From positions 1 through 5,000 of the forward strand of contig CAKRHU010000155.1 in the NCBI GenBank assembly GCA_934339215.1: a stretch of DNA of 5,000 bases, in the 5' to 3' direction. The stretch's first letter is position 1, and each line of letters opens with the position of its first letter. This document shows positions 1-5,000 of the stretch, piece after piece. This stretch comes from an uncultured Lacticaseibacillus sp. GTDB lineage: Bacteria > Bacillota > Bacilli > Lactobacillales > Lactobacillaceae. A program made the position numbers and the translations under genes. The notes under the pieces are model-generated. The model was given only the letters and a program-made list of their open reading frames with translations, ran no database searches and had not been told where the DNA came from.

Positions 1-56
1 GCTGTGTATAGCAAAGATACACTCGTACCGATGAGTGTATCTTTGCTATACACAGC
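1..56. terminator. Perfect 24-bp inverted repeat, probable (bidirectional) terminator
   Basis: Positions 1-24 are exactly the reverse complement of positions 33-56. The 8-base centre (25-32, GTACCGAT) can add a G-U and a T-A pair, leaving a four-base loop. On the plus strand the stem is followed by TTTAATG, a short T-rich tail; on the minus strand the tail would lie outside the window. It sits about 125 bases past the stop codon of the minus-strand epimerase gene, so it could end that transcript, and a convergent gene to the left could share it. The stem is longer and less GC-rich than most intrinsic terminators, so a dispersed palindromic repeat is a real alternative. The repeat may extend left of base 1. 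Confidence 0.6.
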
Positions 57-111
57 TTTAATGTACCGTACCAAGACAGAAATCGCAATGGTTAACGATT
101 CATAATCGTAG

Positions 112-135
112 CTATTTTTAAAAGTTTAAGAATAG
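112..135. repeat. AT-rich imperfect palindrome in intergenic region
   Basis: CTATT at 112-116 pairs with AATAG at 131-135, and the pairing continues inward through about ten base pairs, one of them T-G, around a four-base loop. The stem is almost all A-T and would be weak. It lies between the epimerase stop codon and the large inverted repeat. A second short stem, ACGATT/AATCGT, is at 95-109. Neither is followed by a convincing T run in the direction of the epimerase transcript. Apart from these stems and the large repeat at 1-56, I see nothing in 1-181. Confidence 0.25.
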
Positions 136-181
136 TGAATTAAGTGTTTGTGATTTCGAGTTTAGGGTGCACAACTGTGTA

Positions 182-1114
182 TTATTTCACGGAATCGGCG
201 TAGATCTTCAAGCCATCTTTCAATGGGGTGTGAGTCATGAAACCAAAAGCGTTGATTTTATCAACATTGGCGTATGAATCGCGAATGTCCCCTTGGCGTG
301 CTTCTTTGTAAGTGGCGTTCAAAGTCTTGCCAGTGATGGCTTGTAAGTCGTCTGCGACTTGTTGCAAGGTGGTTTGTTGACCGTTAGCAATGTTGAAAAC
401 ATCAGCGCGCGCTTCTGGTGTGTGCAACAACCCGATGATCGCAGAAACGACGTCGCCGACAAACACGAAGTCACGAGTTTGGCCGCCATCACCGAAGAAG
501 GTAAATGGCTTGTCATTTTGCAAAGCGTTCATGATGATGGACAACACGCCAGAATATGGCGAGGCGGGGTTTTGCTTAGGACCAAAGACGTTAAAGAAGC
601 GCACAGTGACGAATGGTAGATCGTACAACCGTGAGTAGTTGATGATCGCACGTTCCGTTGCATATTTGTCAACTGCGTATTGTGTCAAAGGATCAACAGC
701 TAAAGTTTCGACTTTTGGTAACGTCGGGTTCTCACCATAAACTGCCGCCGAGCTAGCAAAGAATAATTTCTTCAATGGCAAATGTTCGCGGCGAATGGTT
801 TCAATGATGTTGAGGTTGGCTTCTTGGTTGATCTCATGGGTGTAATATGGGCGATCAACAGAATCCGCAACACTGGCGATGGCTGCCAGCAAGACGATGT
901 AGTCGAATTTTTCATTGATCAACAGTTCTGACATGAAGTCGTGATCGGTGATGTCATGTTTGATAAACGTCACCTTGTCGCTATCAGGTAAGTTGCTCAA
1001 CAACCCCATCGACAAGTCATCCACCACGGTGATCTGGTTATCACCTTTGATCAATTCATCGACTAAATTAGAGCCGATAAAGCCGGCTCCGCCTGTTACC
1101 AAGTATTTGGACAT
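182..1114 (-). CDS. NAD-dependent sugar-nucleotide epimerase (UDP-hexose 4-epimerase family)
   Basis: This is a complete 310-residue extended short-chain dehydrogenase of the GalE/WbpP class. The Rossmann dinucleotide motif GGAGFIG is at residues 8-14, and Asp32/Asp33 end the second beta strand, as expected for NAD(H). The catalytic set is visible: Ser122 in SSAAVYG (121-127) and Tyr146/Lys150 in YAVDK. Substrate-side motifs include FFNVFGP (173-179), RDFVFVGDV (214-222) and the RQGDIR segment (273-278), whose arginines usually contact the UDP phosphates. By family, such enzymes invert C4 of UDP-glucose or UDP-N-acetylglucosamine in the cytoplasm and supply galactose-type donors for wall or exopolysaccharide. 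Exact substrate cannot be read from the sequence, so no symbol is given. It is shorter than classical GalE (about 338 residues). The ATG has AGGAGG six bases upstream. A membrane-protein gene ends 50 bases upstream on the same strand, so the two may be co-transcribed. Confidence 0.93.
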   Translation of the reverse strand: MSKYLVTGGAGFIGSNLVDELIKGDNQITVVDDLSMGLLSNLPDSDKVTFIKHDITDHDFMSELLINEKFDYIVLLAAIASVADSVDRPYYTHEINQEANLNIIETIRREHLPLKKLFFASSAAVYGENPTLPKVETLAVDPLTQYAVDKYATERAIINYSRLYDLPFVTVRFFNVFGPKQNPASPYSGVLSIIMNALQNDKPFTFFGDGGQTRDFVFVGDVVSAIIGLLHTPEARADVFNIANGQQTTLQQVADDLQAITGKTLNATYKEARQGDIRDSYANVDKINAFGFMTHTPLKDGLKIYADSVK

Positions 1115-1120
1115 GTTGCG

Positions 1121-1126
1121 CCTCCT
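1121..1126 (-). promoter_or_regulatory. Ribosome binding site of the epimerase gene
   Basis: The minus strand reads AGGAGG, six bases (CGCAAC) before the ATG at 1114-1112. This is a full match to the anti-Shine-Dalgarno core at good spacing and fixes the start codon. Confidence 0.9.
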
Positions 1127-1140
1127 AATAAGTTACCCAT

Positions 1141-1149
1141 ATACTATCA
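1141..1149 (-). promoter_or_regulatory. Possible extended -10 promoter for the epimerase gene
   Basis: The minus strand reads TG-A-TAGTAT, an extended -10 element (TGn plus a 5/6 match to TATAAT). It lies between the stop codon of the membrane-protein gene and the epimerase ribosome binding site. The -35 region, about 17 bases upstream (1164-1169, TATAGT), is poor, but extended -10 promoters tolerate this. A start near 1134 would give a leader of about 20 bases. If real, the epimerase can be expressed independently of the upstream membrane gene. Confidence 0.4.
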
Positions 1150-1164
1150 CATTGTGGGCTTTCA

Positions 1165-2379
1165 CTATAAATGAATATTTTCTTGAGCGACAGATTCAGC
1201 AGCATTTTCCTTGATAGTGATAACTAACATCATGAGAAAAGCAAATACGCTTATGAGCTGTTCTCGATATGTAAACCAAGTATGGATTTGAGAATGACTG
1301 GTCAGCACGACATACCAAACGTAGGGTGCCATTAGAAGTATTCCGCCGAGTACGAGAAACACCCAAGGAACAGAGACATTCCGTCTTTTAGACGTGAAGT
1401 AGATCATTGCGAAGGCAAATAGAACTATACACATAGCCAACATCAAGATATTAATCTTTGGAAACTCGAATTGAATATTTTTCAAAATTGTCCCCACCCG
1501 ATTAGTTGGATATTGGGCGCTTCCCTCAGTTCTAAATAAGATGCTGTGAATCGCATCATTCACCACATTCTTGTGTAACACCCAACTCCCGATAATCCAT
1601 TTTGAAAACCAAGTCATCCCATAGCCAAGAAGCCAACCAAGGCCACTACTCAAAAGCGTTAGGCCGCCATCACTCAATTTGGGTGCGGATTTTGATTGAT
1701 ACCACTTCGCTAACAATATCGTGCAAGGAACCCCGAAGGTAATTAAAGGGTAGGTTAACAAATCTATATAATTCGTTATGCTACCAATTAAGAGAAACAA
1801 CCATAATATTTTTAATCTTGGCATATCAAGTGTGTTTGCCTTGAGCACTACTAAATTCGCAACCAGCATAATAATCATAACGTTGGCATACTGCATATTG
1901 TTGAAGACAACATTAAATCGTTGAAAGCTTAATGCAAGTGCAAATACCATTGCTGATAACGTACCAAATTGTTTACTTAGCAATACCAAATTCAACGCTA
2001 ATAAACACATTAAAACAACCGCATACACTTGTCGAATGGCAGTATAGCTAATAAACGCTAACATTGGTCGTAAAAAGACTAAGTAACCATGCCAATACCG
2101 TGCGTAATTTCCCACATACATCGCAGATGGAACAATCCCCTTATCGCCCTTAATTGCTTTGGAAATCATCAACCAATCAGTAAAGTTGTCTAACTCAGCA
2201 CCTTCATCTTTTGCACTGATGAACGGGTAGTGTCCTTCTACTTGAAATACTTCGTTGGATGTTTGAACATTTCCCACCACGCTTCGATTTGGGATTGTAA
2301 AAGCAAGTGATAACAACGCCACAAAGATGATCAGTAATCCAATATATTTAACAATGCCTTTCGCAACCTGTTTTAACAA
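1165..2379 (-). CDS. Polytopic membrane protein, GT-C glycosyltransferase-like, uncharacterised
   Basis: This 404-residue protein has about ten hydrophobic segments (roughly residues 12-29, 113-134, 137-152, 164-180, 189-207, 208-226, 239-257, 309-328, 336-357 and 371-389). A large polar region after the first helix (30-95) holds acidic residues Asp64 and Asp68 in DNFTDW, followed by RYWHGY (94-99) and an RP pair (104-105). Near the C-terminus is a His/Tyr/Arg-rich motif, SHSQIHTWFTYR (361-372). A first outer loop with acidic residues and many helices is the general layout of GT-C enzymes, which use lipid-linked sugars at the outer membrane face. I infer a role in surface-glycan assembly from this and from the adjacent epimerase gene, not from a recognised named family. 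The start is TTG at 2379-2377: no ATG or GTG occurs in frame between it and the upstream stop codons, and AGGAG lies 11 bases before it. The gene is AT-richer than rny and the epimerase gene. A flippase or polymerase is the main alternative. Confidence 0.8.
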   Translation of the reverse strand: MLKQVAKGIVKYIGLLIIFVALLSLAFTIPNRSVVGNVQTSNEVFQVEGHYPFISAKDEGAELDNFTDWLMISKAIKGDKGIVPSAMYVGNYARYWHGYLVFLRPMLAFISYTAIRQVYAVVLMCLLALNLVLLSKQFGTLSAMVFALALSFQRFNVVFNNMQYANVMIIMLVANLVVLKANTLDMPRLKILWLFLLIGSITNYIDLLTYPLITFGVPCTILLAKWYQSKSAPKLSDGGLTLLSSGLGWLLGYGMTWFSKWIIGSWVLHKNVVNDAIHSILFRTEGSAQYPTNRVGTILKNIQFEFPKINILMLAMCIVLFAFAMIYFTSKRRNVSVPWVFLVLGGILLMAPYVWYVVLTSHSQIHTWFTYREQLISVFAFLMMLVITIKENAAESVAQENIHL

Positions 2380-2390
2380 ACGAAACGTAT

Positions 2391-2395
2391 CTCCT
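2391..2395 (-). promoter_or_regulatory. Ribosome binding site before a TTG start
   Basis: The minus strand reads AGGAG, 11 bases before the TTG at 2379-2377. The spacing is longer than ideal, and together with the TTG codon it suggests weak translation. No ATG or GTG lies in frame between the upstream stop codons near 2418-2423 and this TTG, so this site decides the start. I found no convincing -35/-10 pair in the 2396-2513 interval. Confidence 0.6.
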
Positions 2396-2413
2396 ACTTT
2401 TGATTGACTTGTG

Positions 2414-2430
2414 GATCATTAGTAATCATC
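2414..2430. promoter_or_regulatory. 17-bp near-palindrome, possible operator
   Basis: GATCATTA, a central G, then TAATCATC form two 8-base half-sites that are inverted copies except for one position. It lies about 20 bases upstream of the ribosome binding site of the membrane-protein gene, where a repressor or activator site would fit. It could also be chance in an AT-rich spacer. Confidence 0.25.
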
Positions 2431-2513
2431 GAAACCTTAGATTGACCCGATGAATTCTTATCACAGTAACAGTGTCTCAATTCCTTGCTCGAAATTCAAC
2501 ATTCATGAACCAC

Positions 2514-2541
2514 AAAAAAGCGCCCACCCTTCGGCAGACGC
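2514..2541 (-). terminator. Rho-independent terminator of rny
   Basis: Seven bases after the rny stop codon the minus strand forms a nine-base-pair stem (2541-2533 with 2528-2520, GCGTCTGCC against GGTGGGCGC, three of the pairs G-T) with the loop GAAG, directly followed by six T residues (2519-2514). This is a standard intrinsic terminator. It separates rny from the membrane-protein gene, which must therefore rely on its own promoter or on read-through. Confidence 0.9.
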
Positions 2542-2548
2542 ACAATCC

Positions 2549-4120
2549 CTATTTCGCATACTCGACAGTGCGCTTTTCGCGGATCACTGTCACTTTAATA
2601 TGCCCTGGATATTCGAGTTCTTTTTCGATTTGGTTGCGAATATCGCGCGCTAACACGACCGATTGTTCATCTGACAACTTGTCAGGCTGCACGATCACGC
2701 GGACTTCGCGGCCGGCTTGAATCGCAAAAGAGTGATCAACGCCTGGATAAGCATTGGCAATGCTCTCAAGCTTTTCAAGACGGTGCAAGTAATTCTCTAG
2801 CGATTCGCTACGAGCGCCTGGCCGGGCTGCAGAAATCGCATCAGCTGCGGCCACTAACACGGAAATCACACTGGTTGCTGGGACATCCCCGTGGTGTGAC
2901 GCGATTGCGTTAATCACTGTTGCTGGTTCTTTGTACTTCGTTGCCAGCTCGACGCCAATTTCAACGTGAGAGCCGTCAACTTCATGATCTAGTGCTTTGC
3001 CGATATCATGCAATAATCCGGCGCGTTTCGCCATGGTGACATCAACACCGAGCTCGGCTGCCATTACCCCGGCAAGTTTTGCCACTTGAATGGAGTGATC
3101 GAGCACATTTTGGCCATAAGAAGTCCTGAAGTGTAAGCGGCCCAAGACTTTGATCAAGTCTGGGTGCATGTTGTGGATCCCGATATCAAAAATGGCTTGC
3201 TCCCCAAATTCACGGATGCGATCATCCATTTCTTTGCGGGCTTTATCCACCATTTCTTCAATGCGAGCCGGATGGATCCGGCCATCTTGGATCAACTTTT
3301 CCAAAGCCATGCGCGCAATTTCACGGCGGATCGGATCAAAACCAGACAACACCACAGCTTCTGGCGTATCGTCGATGATCAAATCGATCCCTGTGAGCGT
3401 TTCCAACGTGCGAATGTTGCGGCCTTCACGTCCGATAATGCGGCCTTTCATGTCATCGTTTGGCAAGTTCACCACGGTGACAGTGGATTCGGCCACCACA
3501 TCAGAAGCCGAACGCTGGATCGCTTGGGCGATCAGCATTTTGGCTTGTTTGTCGGCAGTGTCTTTGGCTTCGGTTTCACTTTCTTTGATCAGCTTCGCTC
3601 GCTCATGGGCAAGTTCGGCTTTGGTATCAGTCAGGATCCGGTCGCGGGCTTGGCTTTTGGTCAATTCCGCGACTTGTTCTAAGGTCTTTTGTTGTTCGGC
3701 AATGATGGCAGCAATACTAGCTTCACGTTCATCTAGTTGTTGCTGCTTGGCATTTAGATTGGCATCTCGATCAGACAGGCTTTGTTCTTTACGATCCAGC
3801 GTGTCGTCGCGATGATCCAGCGTCGCTTCCCGGGAAACGTTACGATTCTCCGCTTTTTGCACTTCATTGCGGCGATCTTGTAACTCTTGTTCCACTTGGC
3901 TGCGATACTCATGCGCTTGATCTTTGGCTTCAATCAAGGTCTCTTTTTTAAGCGTGGATGCTTCTTTTTTAGCGGCCTCAATTATCCCTGTTGCGCTGTC
4001 ATGCGCTTGATCTAAGCTTTGTTGGTGCTTGCGATTCTGGATAATGTTCCCAATCCAAACCCCGATCGCTAAGGCGATGATCGCGACGAGGATAATTGCG
4101 GCCCATGTTCCTGAGCTCAT
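2549..4120 (-). CDS. rny: Ribonuclease Y, membrane-anchored endoribonuclease
   Basis: RNase Y starts bulk mRNA decay in many Firmicutes by endonucleolytic cleavage, at the membrane and with other decay enzymes. All parts of the family are present in this 523-residue protein, which has the usual length of about 520. They are: one N-terminal membrane helix (about 6-24); a long charged coiled coil rich in Glu, Lys, Gln and Arg (about 30-200); a KH RNA-binding domain with the [15 protein letters not shown] loop (227-241); and an HD metal-hydrolase domain with His342, the His371-Asp372 pair in [12 protein letters not shown], and Asp427 in AAADAIS. The C-terminal region contains ARPGARSE (432-439), and the protein ends in EYAK. 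No key residue is missing. The ATG has GGAGGTGA four bases upstream. The gene has its own promoter and terminators on both sides, so it is probably transcribed alone. The neighbouring pair at 4344-5000 is not an evident functional partner. Confidence 0.98.
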   Translation of the reverse strand: MSSGTWAAIILVAIIALAIGVWIGNIIQNRKHQQSLDQAHDSATGIIEAAKKEASTLKKETLIEAKDQAHEYRSQVEQELQDRRNEVQKAENRNVSREATLDHRDDTLDRKEQSLSDRDANLNAKQQQLDEREASIAAIIAEQQKTLEQVAELTKSQARDRILTDTKAELAHERAKLIKESETEAKDTADKQAKMLIAQAIQRSASDVVAESTVTVVNLPNDDMKGRIIGREGRNIRTLETLTGIDLIIDDTPEAVVLSGFDPIRREIARMALEKLIQDGRIHPARIEEMVDKARKEMDDRIREFGEQAIFDIGIHNMHPDLIKVLGRLHFRTSYGQNVLDHSIQVAKLAGVMAAELGVDVTMAKRAGLLHDIGKALDHEVDGSHVEIGVELATKYKEPATVINAIASHHGDVPATSVISVLVAAADAISAARPGARSESLENYLHRLEKLESIANAYPGVDHSFAIQAGREVRVIVQPDKLSDEQSVVLARDIRNQIEKELEYPGHIKVTVIREKRTVEYAK

Positions 4121-4124
4121 CTGT

Positions 4125-4132
4125 TCACCTCC
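4125..4132 (-). promoter_or_regulatory. Strong ribosome binding site of rny
   Basis: The minus strand reads GGAGGTGA, eight bases complementary to the 16S rRNA 3' end, four bases before the ATG. This supports the chosen start and suggests efficient initiation. Confidence 0.92.
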
Positions 4133-4149
4133 GCATCATCATAGCGATG

Positions 4150-4166
4150 GTTCTAATAGAACGTTC
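4150..4166 (-). promoter_or_regulatory. Short overlapping hairpin and palindrome in the rny leader
   Basis: Within the leader, GTTCT (4150-4154) and AGAAC (4158-4162) form a perfect five-base-pair stem with a three-base loop. The 8-base palindrome GAACGTTC (4159-4166) overlaps its right arm. The two pairings exclude each other. The element lies between the predicted transcription start and the ribosome binding site, about 18 bases from the latter. A regulatory role is only a possibility. Confidence 0.25.
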
Positions 4167-4203
4167 ACTGATGCTATTTTATAGAATTAGTTAATACTAT
4201 TCG

Positions 4204-4232
4204 ATTGTAGCGAACCCGCGCCTGCAAGTCAA
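4204..4232 (-). promoter_or_regulatory. Sigma-A promoter of rny
   Basis: The minus strand has TTGACT (4232-4227, 5/6 match to TTGACA), a spacer of exactly 17 bases, and TACAAT (4209-4204, 5/6 match to TATAAT). It lies just downstream of the terminator that ends the preceding hypothetical genes, as expected for the first promoter of an independent unit. The transcription start should be near 4197, giving a leader of about 75 bases. A second -10-like TATAAA at 4183-4178 lacks a good -35. Confidence 0.8.
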
Positions 4233-4267
4233 TCACGGCTTGGTAGGCAATGCCGGGTAACGTTTGC

Positions 4268-4296
4268 AAAAATGGACAGCTGGCGGGCTGTCCATT
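4268..4296 (-). terminator. Rho-independent terminator of the hypothetical gene pair
   Basis: AATGGACAGC (4271-4280) and its exact reverse complement (4287-4296) form a ten-base-pair stem with a six-base loop. In the minus direction the stem runs directly into five T residues (complement of A at 4268-4272). It lies 47 bases past the stop codon of the 66-residue gene, ends transcription entering from the right, and insulates rny from it. Confidence 0.88.
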
Positions 4297-4343
4297 AGGG
4301 TCTGAAATTATTTTTGAGATCAGCGAATCAATCAAGTGTCAAC

Positions 4344-4544
4344 TTACCAAGCAGTTGCATATCGGGCATTTTCGGCAATTTTTGCTAGGTCACGTTCAAT
4401 TAATTCGTCAGGTGACGCCATGAGCAAATCAAACTTAATCTCATTATCTGGAACCCGATTGTCATTCAAAAAATCTAAAATATCCTGTAGTTCCTCTTGG
4501 GTATCGACCTCATAATTTAAATCGGCCTTGGTATACTTTTTCAT
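4344..4544 (-). CDS. Small acidic hypothetical protein (66 residues)
   Basis: I do not recognise this protein. From the ATG at 4544-4542 it has 66 residues and is soluble and acidic, with Asp/Glu-rich stretches such as EELQDILDFLNDN near residues 17-29 and SPDELIERDLAKIAE near 44-58, probably two short helices. There is no signal peptide or membrane segment. The chosen start is preceded by GGAGGA at six bases. An in-frame ATG 11 codons further upstream exists but has no ribosome binding site. The first 35 bases overlap the end of the upstream gene in another reading frame, so the ribosome binding site lies inside that gene, which points to translational coupling and joint function. A terminator follows 47 bases after the stop. 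Such small acidic partners occur in toxin-antitoxin and other two-gene modules, but nothing here proves that. Confidence 0.7.
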   Translation of the reverse strand: MKKYTKADLNYEVDTQEELQDILDFLNDNRVPDNEIKFDLLMASPDELIERDLAKIAENARYATAW

Positions 4545-5000
4545 TTTGGTTCCTCCGCATTTGTGTTTCATCACCATATTGTTTTAGTTTTGTCAATAAA
4601 TCCACATAATTGTTCATGAGCAAAGTATCCTCATGCGCAGACAGAATTTCTTGAAAGTACTGATGCAACATCAACTGAGTCGTATCATCCCAAATACTCG
4701 CATACAGTTGCCGTTGATTTACCATACCATAATGCACATATCCCGACAAGACATTTAAACGTCGGAAAAGACTAGTGAAGTTTGCCTGTTTGATCGAAGT
4801 GATCACAACATATTTTCTGACCTTGTTTCGGTTAATGCCCTGCGTCTCTTTGGCCAAGGCGTCATCAAACTTTGCCATCACCTGTTTTAACTCAGGTAAC
4901 ACTGCCCGATCGAAACAATTGATCGCATCGATCGTATGATCAAACAACTCCACTTCCGTCGCTCGAGTCGCCTTACGCTGCTCTTTCAAATAGGAACTTA
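4510..5000 (-). CDS. Uncharacterised helical protein, 5' end outside window
   Basis: The reading frame stays open to the window edge. The first usable codon in the window is TTG at 4989-4987, but the bases before it (TAAGTTCCTAT) are no ribosome binding site, so the true start probably lies to the right and at least 163 residues are represented. Numbering from that TTG, the visible part is largely alpha-helical: a charged helix (1-50), then RKYVVITSIKQANF (59-71), then LNVLSGYVHYGMVNQRQLYASIW (78-100) and a C-terminal helix (about 105-137), with a basic tail. The pattern of a short hydrophobic-aromatic helix, a Gly turn and a second helix recalls DUF4760-type proteins, but this is a weak impression. 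No catalytic motif is visible. It overlaps the following 66-codon gene by 35 bases. Sampled lines are about 40-42% GC, lower than rny. Confidence 0.7.
   Translation of the reverse strand, partial: SSYLKEQRKATRATEVELFDHTIDAINCFDRAVLPELKQVMAKFDDALAKETQGINRNKVRKYVVITSIKQANFTSLFRRLNVLSGYVHYGMVNQRQLYASIWDDTTQLMLHQYFQEILSAHEDTLLMNNYVDLLTKLKQYGDETQMRRNQNEKVYQGRFKL
4551..4556 (-). promoter_or_regulatory. Ribosome binding site inside the upstream coding region
   Basis: The minus strand reads GGAGGA, six bases before the ATG of the 66-residue gene. It is embedded in the last codons of the overlapping upstream gene. It decides the start (66 rather than 77 residues) and suggests that translation of the two genes is coupled. 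Confidence 0.8.

Noticed and set aside
359..638. Overlapping plus-strand frames inside the epimerase gene
   Set aside because: Antisense shadows of a clearly conserved enzyme, without start signals or recognisable products.
2436..2480. TTGAGA and neighbouring AT-rich hexamers as a promoter for the membrane-protein gene
   Set aside because: No -10 hexamer with more than three or four matches falls 16-18 bases downstream of a reasonable -35, so no promoter is called.
2450..2720. Plus-strand frames across the rny terminator and 3' end
   Set aside because: They cover the terminator hairpin and the antisense of RNase Y, and no ribosome binding site or domain is visible.
3164..3682. Plus-strand open frame of 172 codons antisense to rny
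   Set aside because: A shadow of the strongly conserved RNase Y coding sequence, with no independent coding evidence.
3150..3815. Plus-strand open frame of 221 codons antisense to rny
   Set aside because: It lies wholly inside rny on the opposite strand, is Ser/Arg/Cys-rich as expected for an antisense reading of a coiled-coil gene, and has no ribosome binding site or family resemblance.
4159..4166. GAACGTTC as an SOS (LexA) box before rny
   Set aside because: The Gram-positive LexA site needs GAAC and GTTC separated by four bases. Here they abut, so it was kept only as a palindrome in the leader.
4542..4577. Eleven-residue N-terminal extension of the small acidic protein
   Set aside because: The upstream ATG has no ribosome binding site, whereas the internal ATG at 4544 has GGAGGA at six bases.

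Overview
The window looks like chromosomal DNA from a low-to-mid GC lactobacillus, most likely of the Lacticaseibacillus type. This rests on an RNase Y of firmicute architecture, AGGAGG-type ribosome binding sites, sigma-A-type promoters and roughly 47-53% GC in the core genes. The genus is an inference from overall protein and codon character, since no database search was possible. Every gene I can support lies on the minus strand, so transcription runs from right to left.

Right to left the layout is as follows. (1) Positions 4344-5000 hold the 3' part of an uncharacterised gene, cut by the window edge, overlapping by 35 nt a small 66-codon gene whose ribosome binding site lies inside its neighbour. 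A clear rho-independent terminator (4268-4296) closes this pair. (2) rny, encoding RNase Y (2549-4120), is a self-contained unit with a near-consensus promoter (TTGACT-N17-TACAAT, 4204-4232), a leader of about 75 nt, a strong ribosome binding site and its own terminator (2514-2541). (3) A 404-residue polytopic membrane protein (1165-2379) with a TTG start resembles a GT-C-type glycosyltransferase or other surface-glycan membrane enzyme. (4) A 310-residue NAD-dependent sugar-nucleotide epimerase (182-1114) follows after 50 nt, with its own ribosome binding site and probably its own extended -10 promoter. (5) The left end (1-181) has no gene, but starts with a perfect 24-bp inverted repeat (1-56), probably a transcription terminator or a palindromic repeat.

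Functionally, the left half looks like part of cell-surface polysaccharide metabolism: a soluble epimerase that would make a UDP-sugar donor, next to a membrane protein that could use a lipid-linked sugar or modify a wall polymer. The rny gene is housekeeping mRNA turnover. Composition is mosaic: lines sampled by eye give about 47-53% GC in rny and the epimerase gene, but about 33-48% in the membrane-protein gene and about 40-42% in the right-hand hypothetical pair. This suggests that the two uncharacterised loci are accessory DNA set around a conserved core. I see no tRNA, rRNA, CRISPR array, insertion sequence or integrase in the window. No gene-free stretch exceeds about 225 bases.
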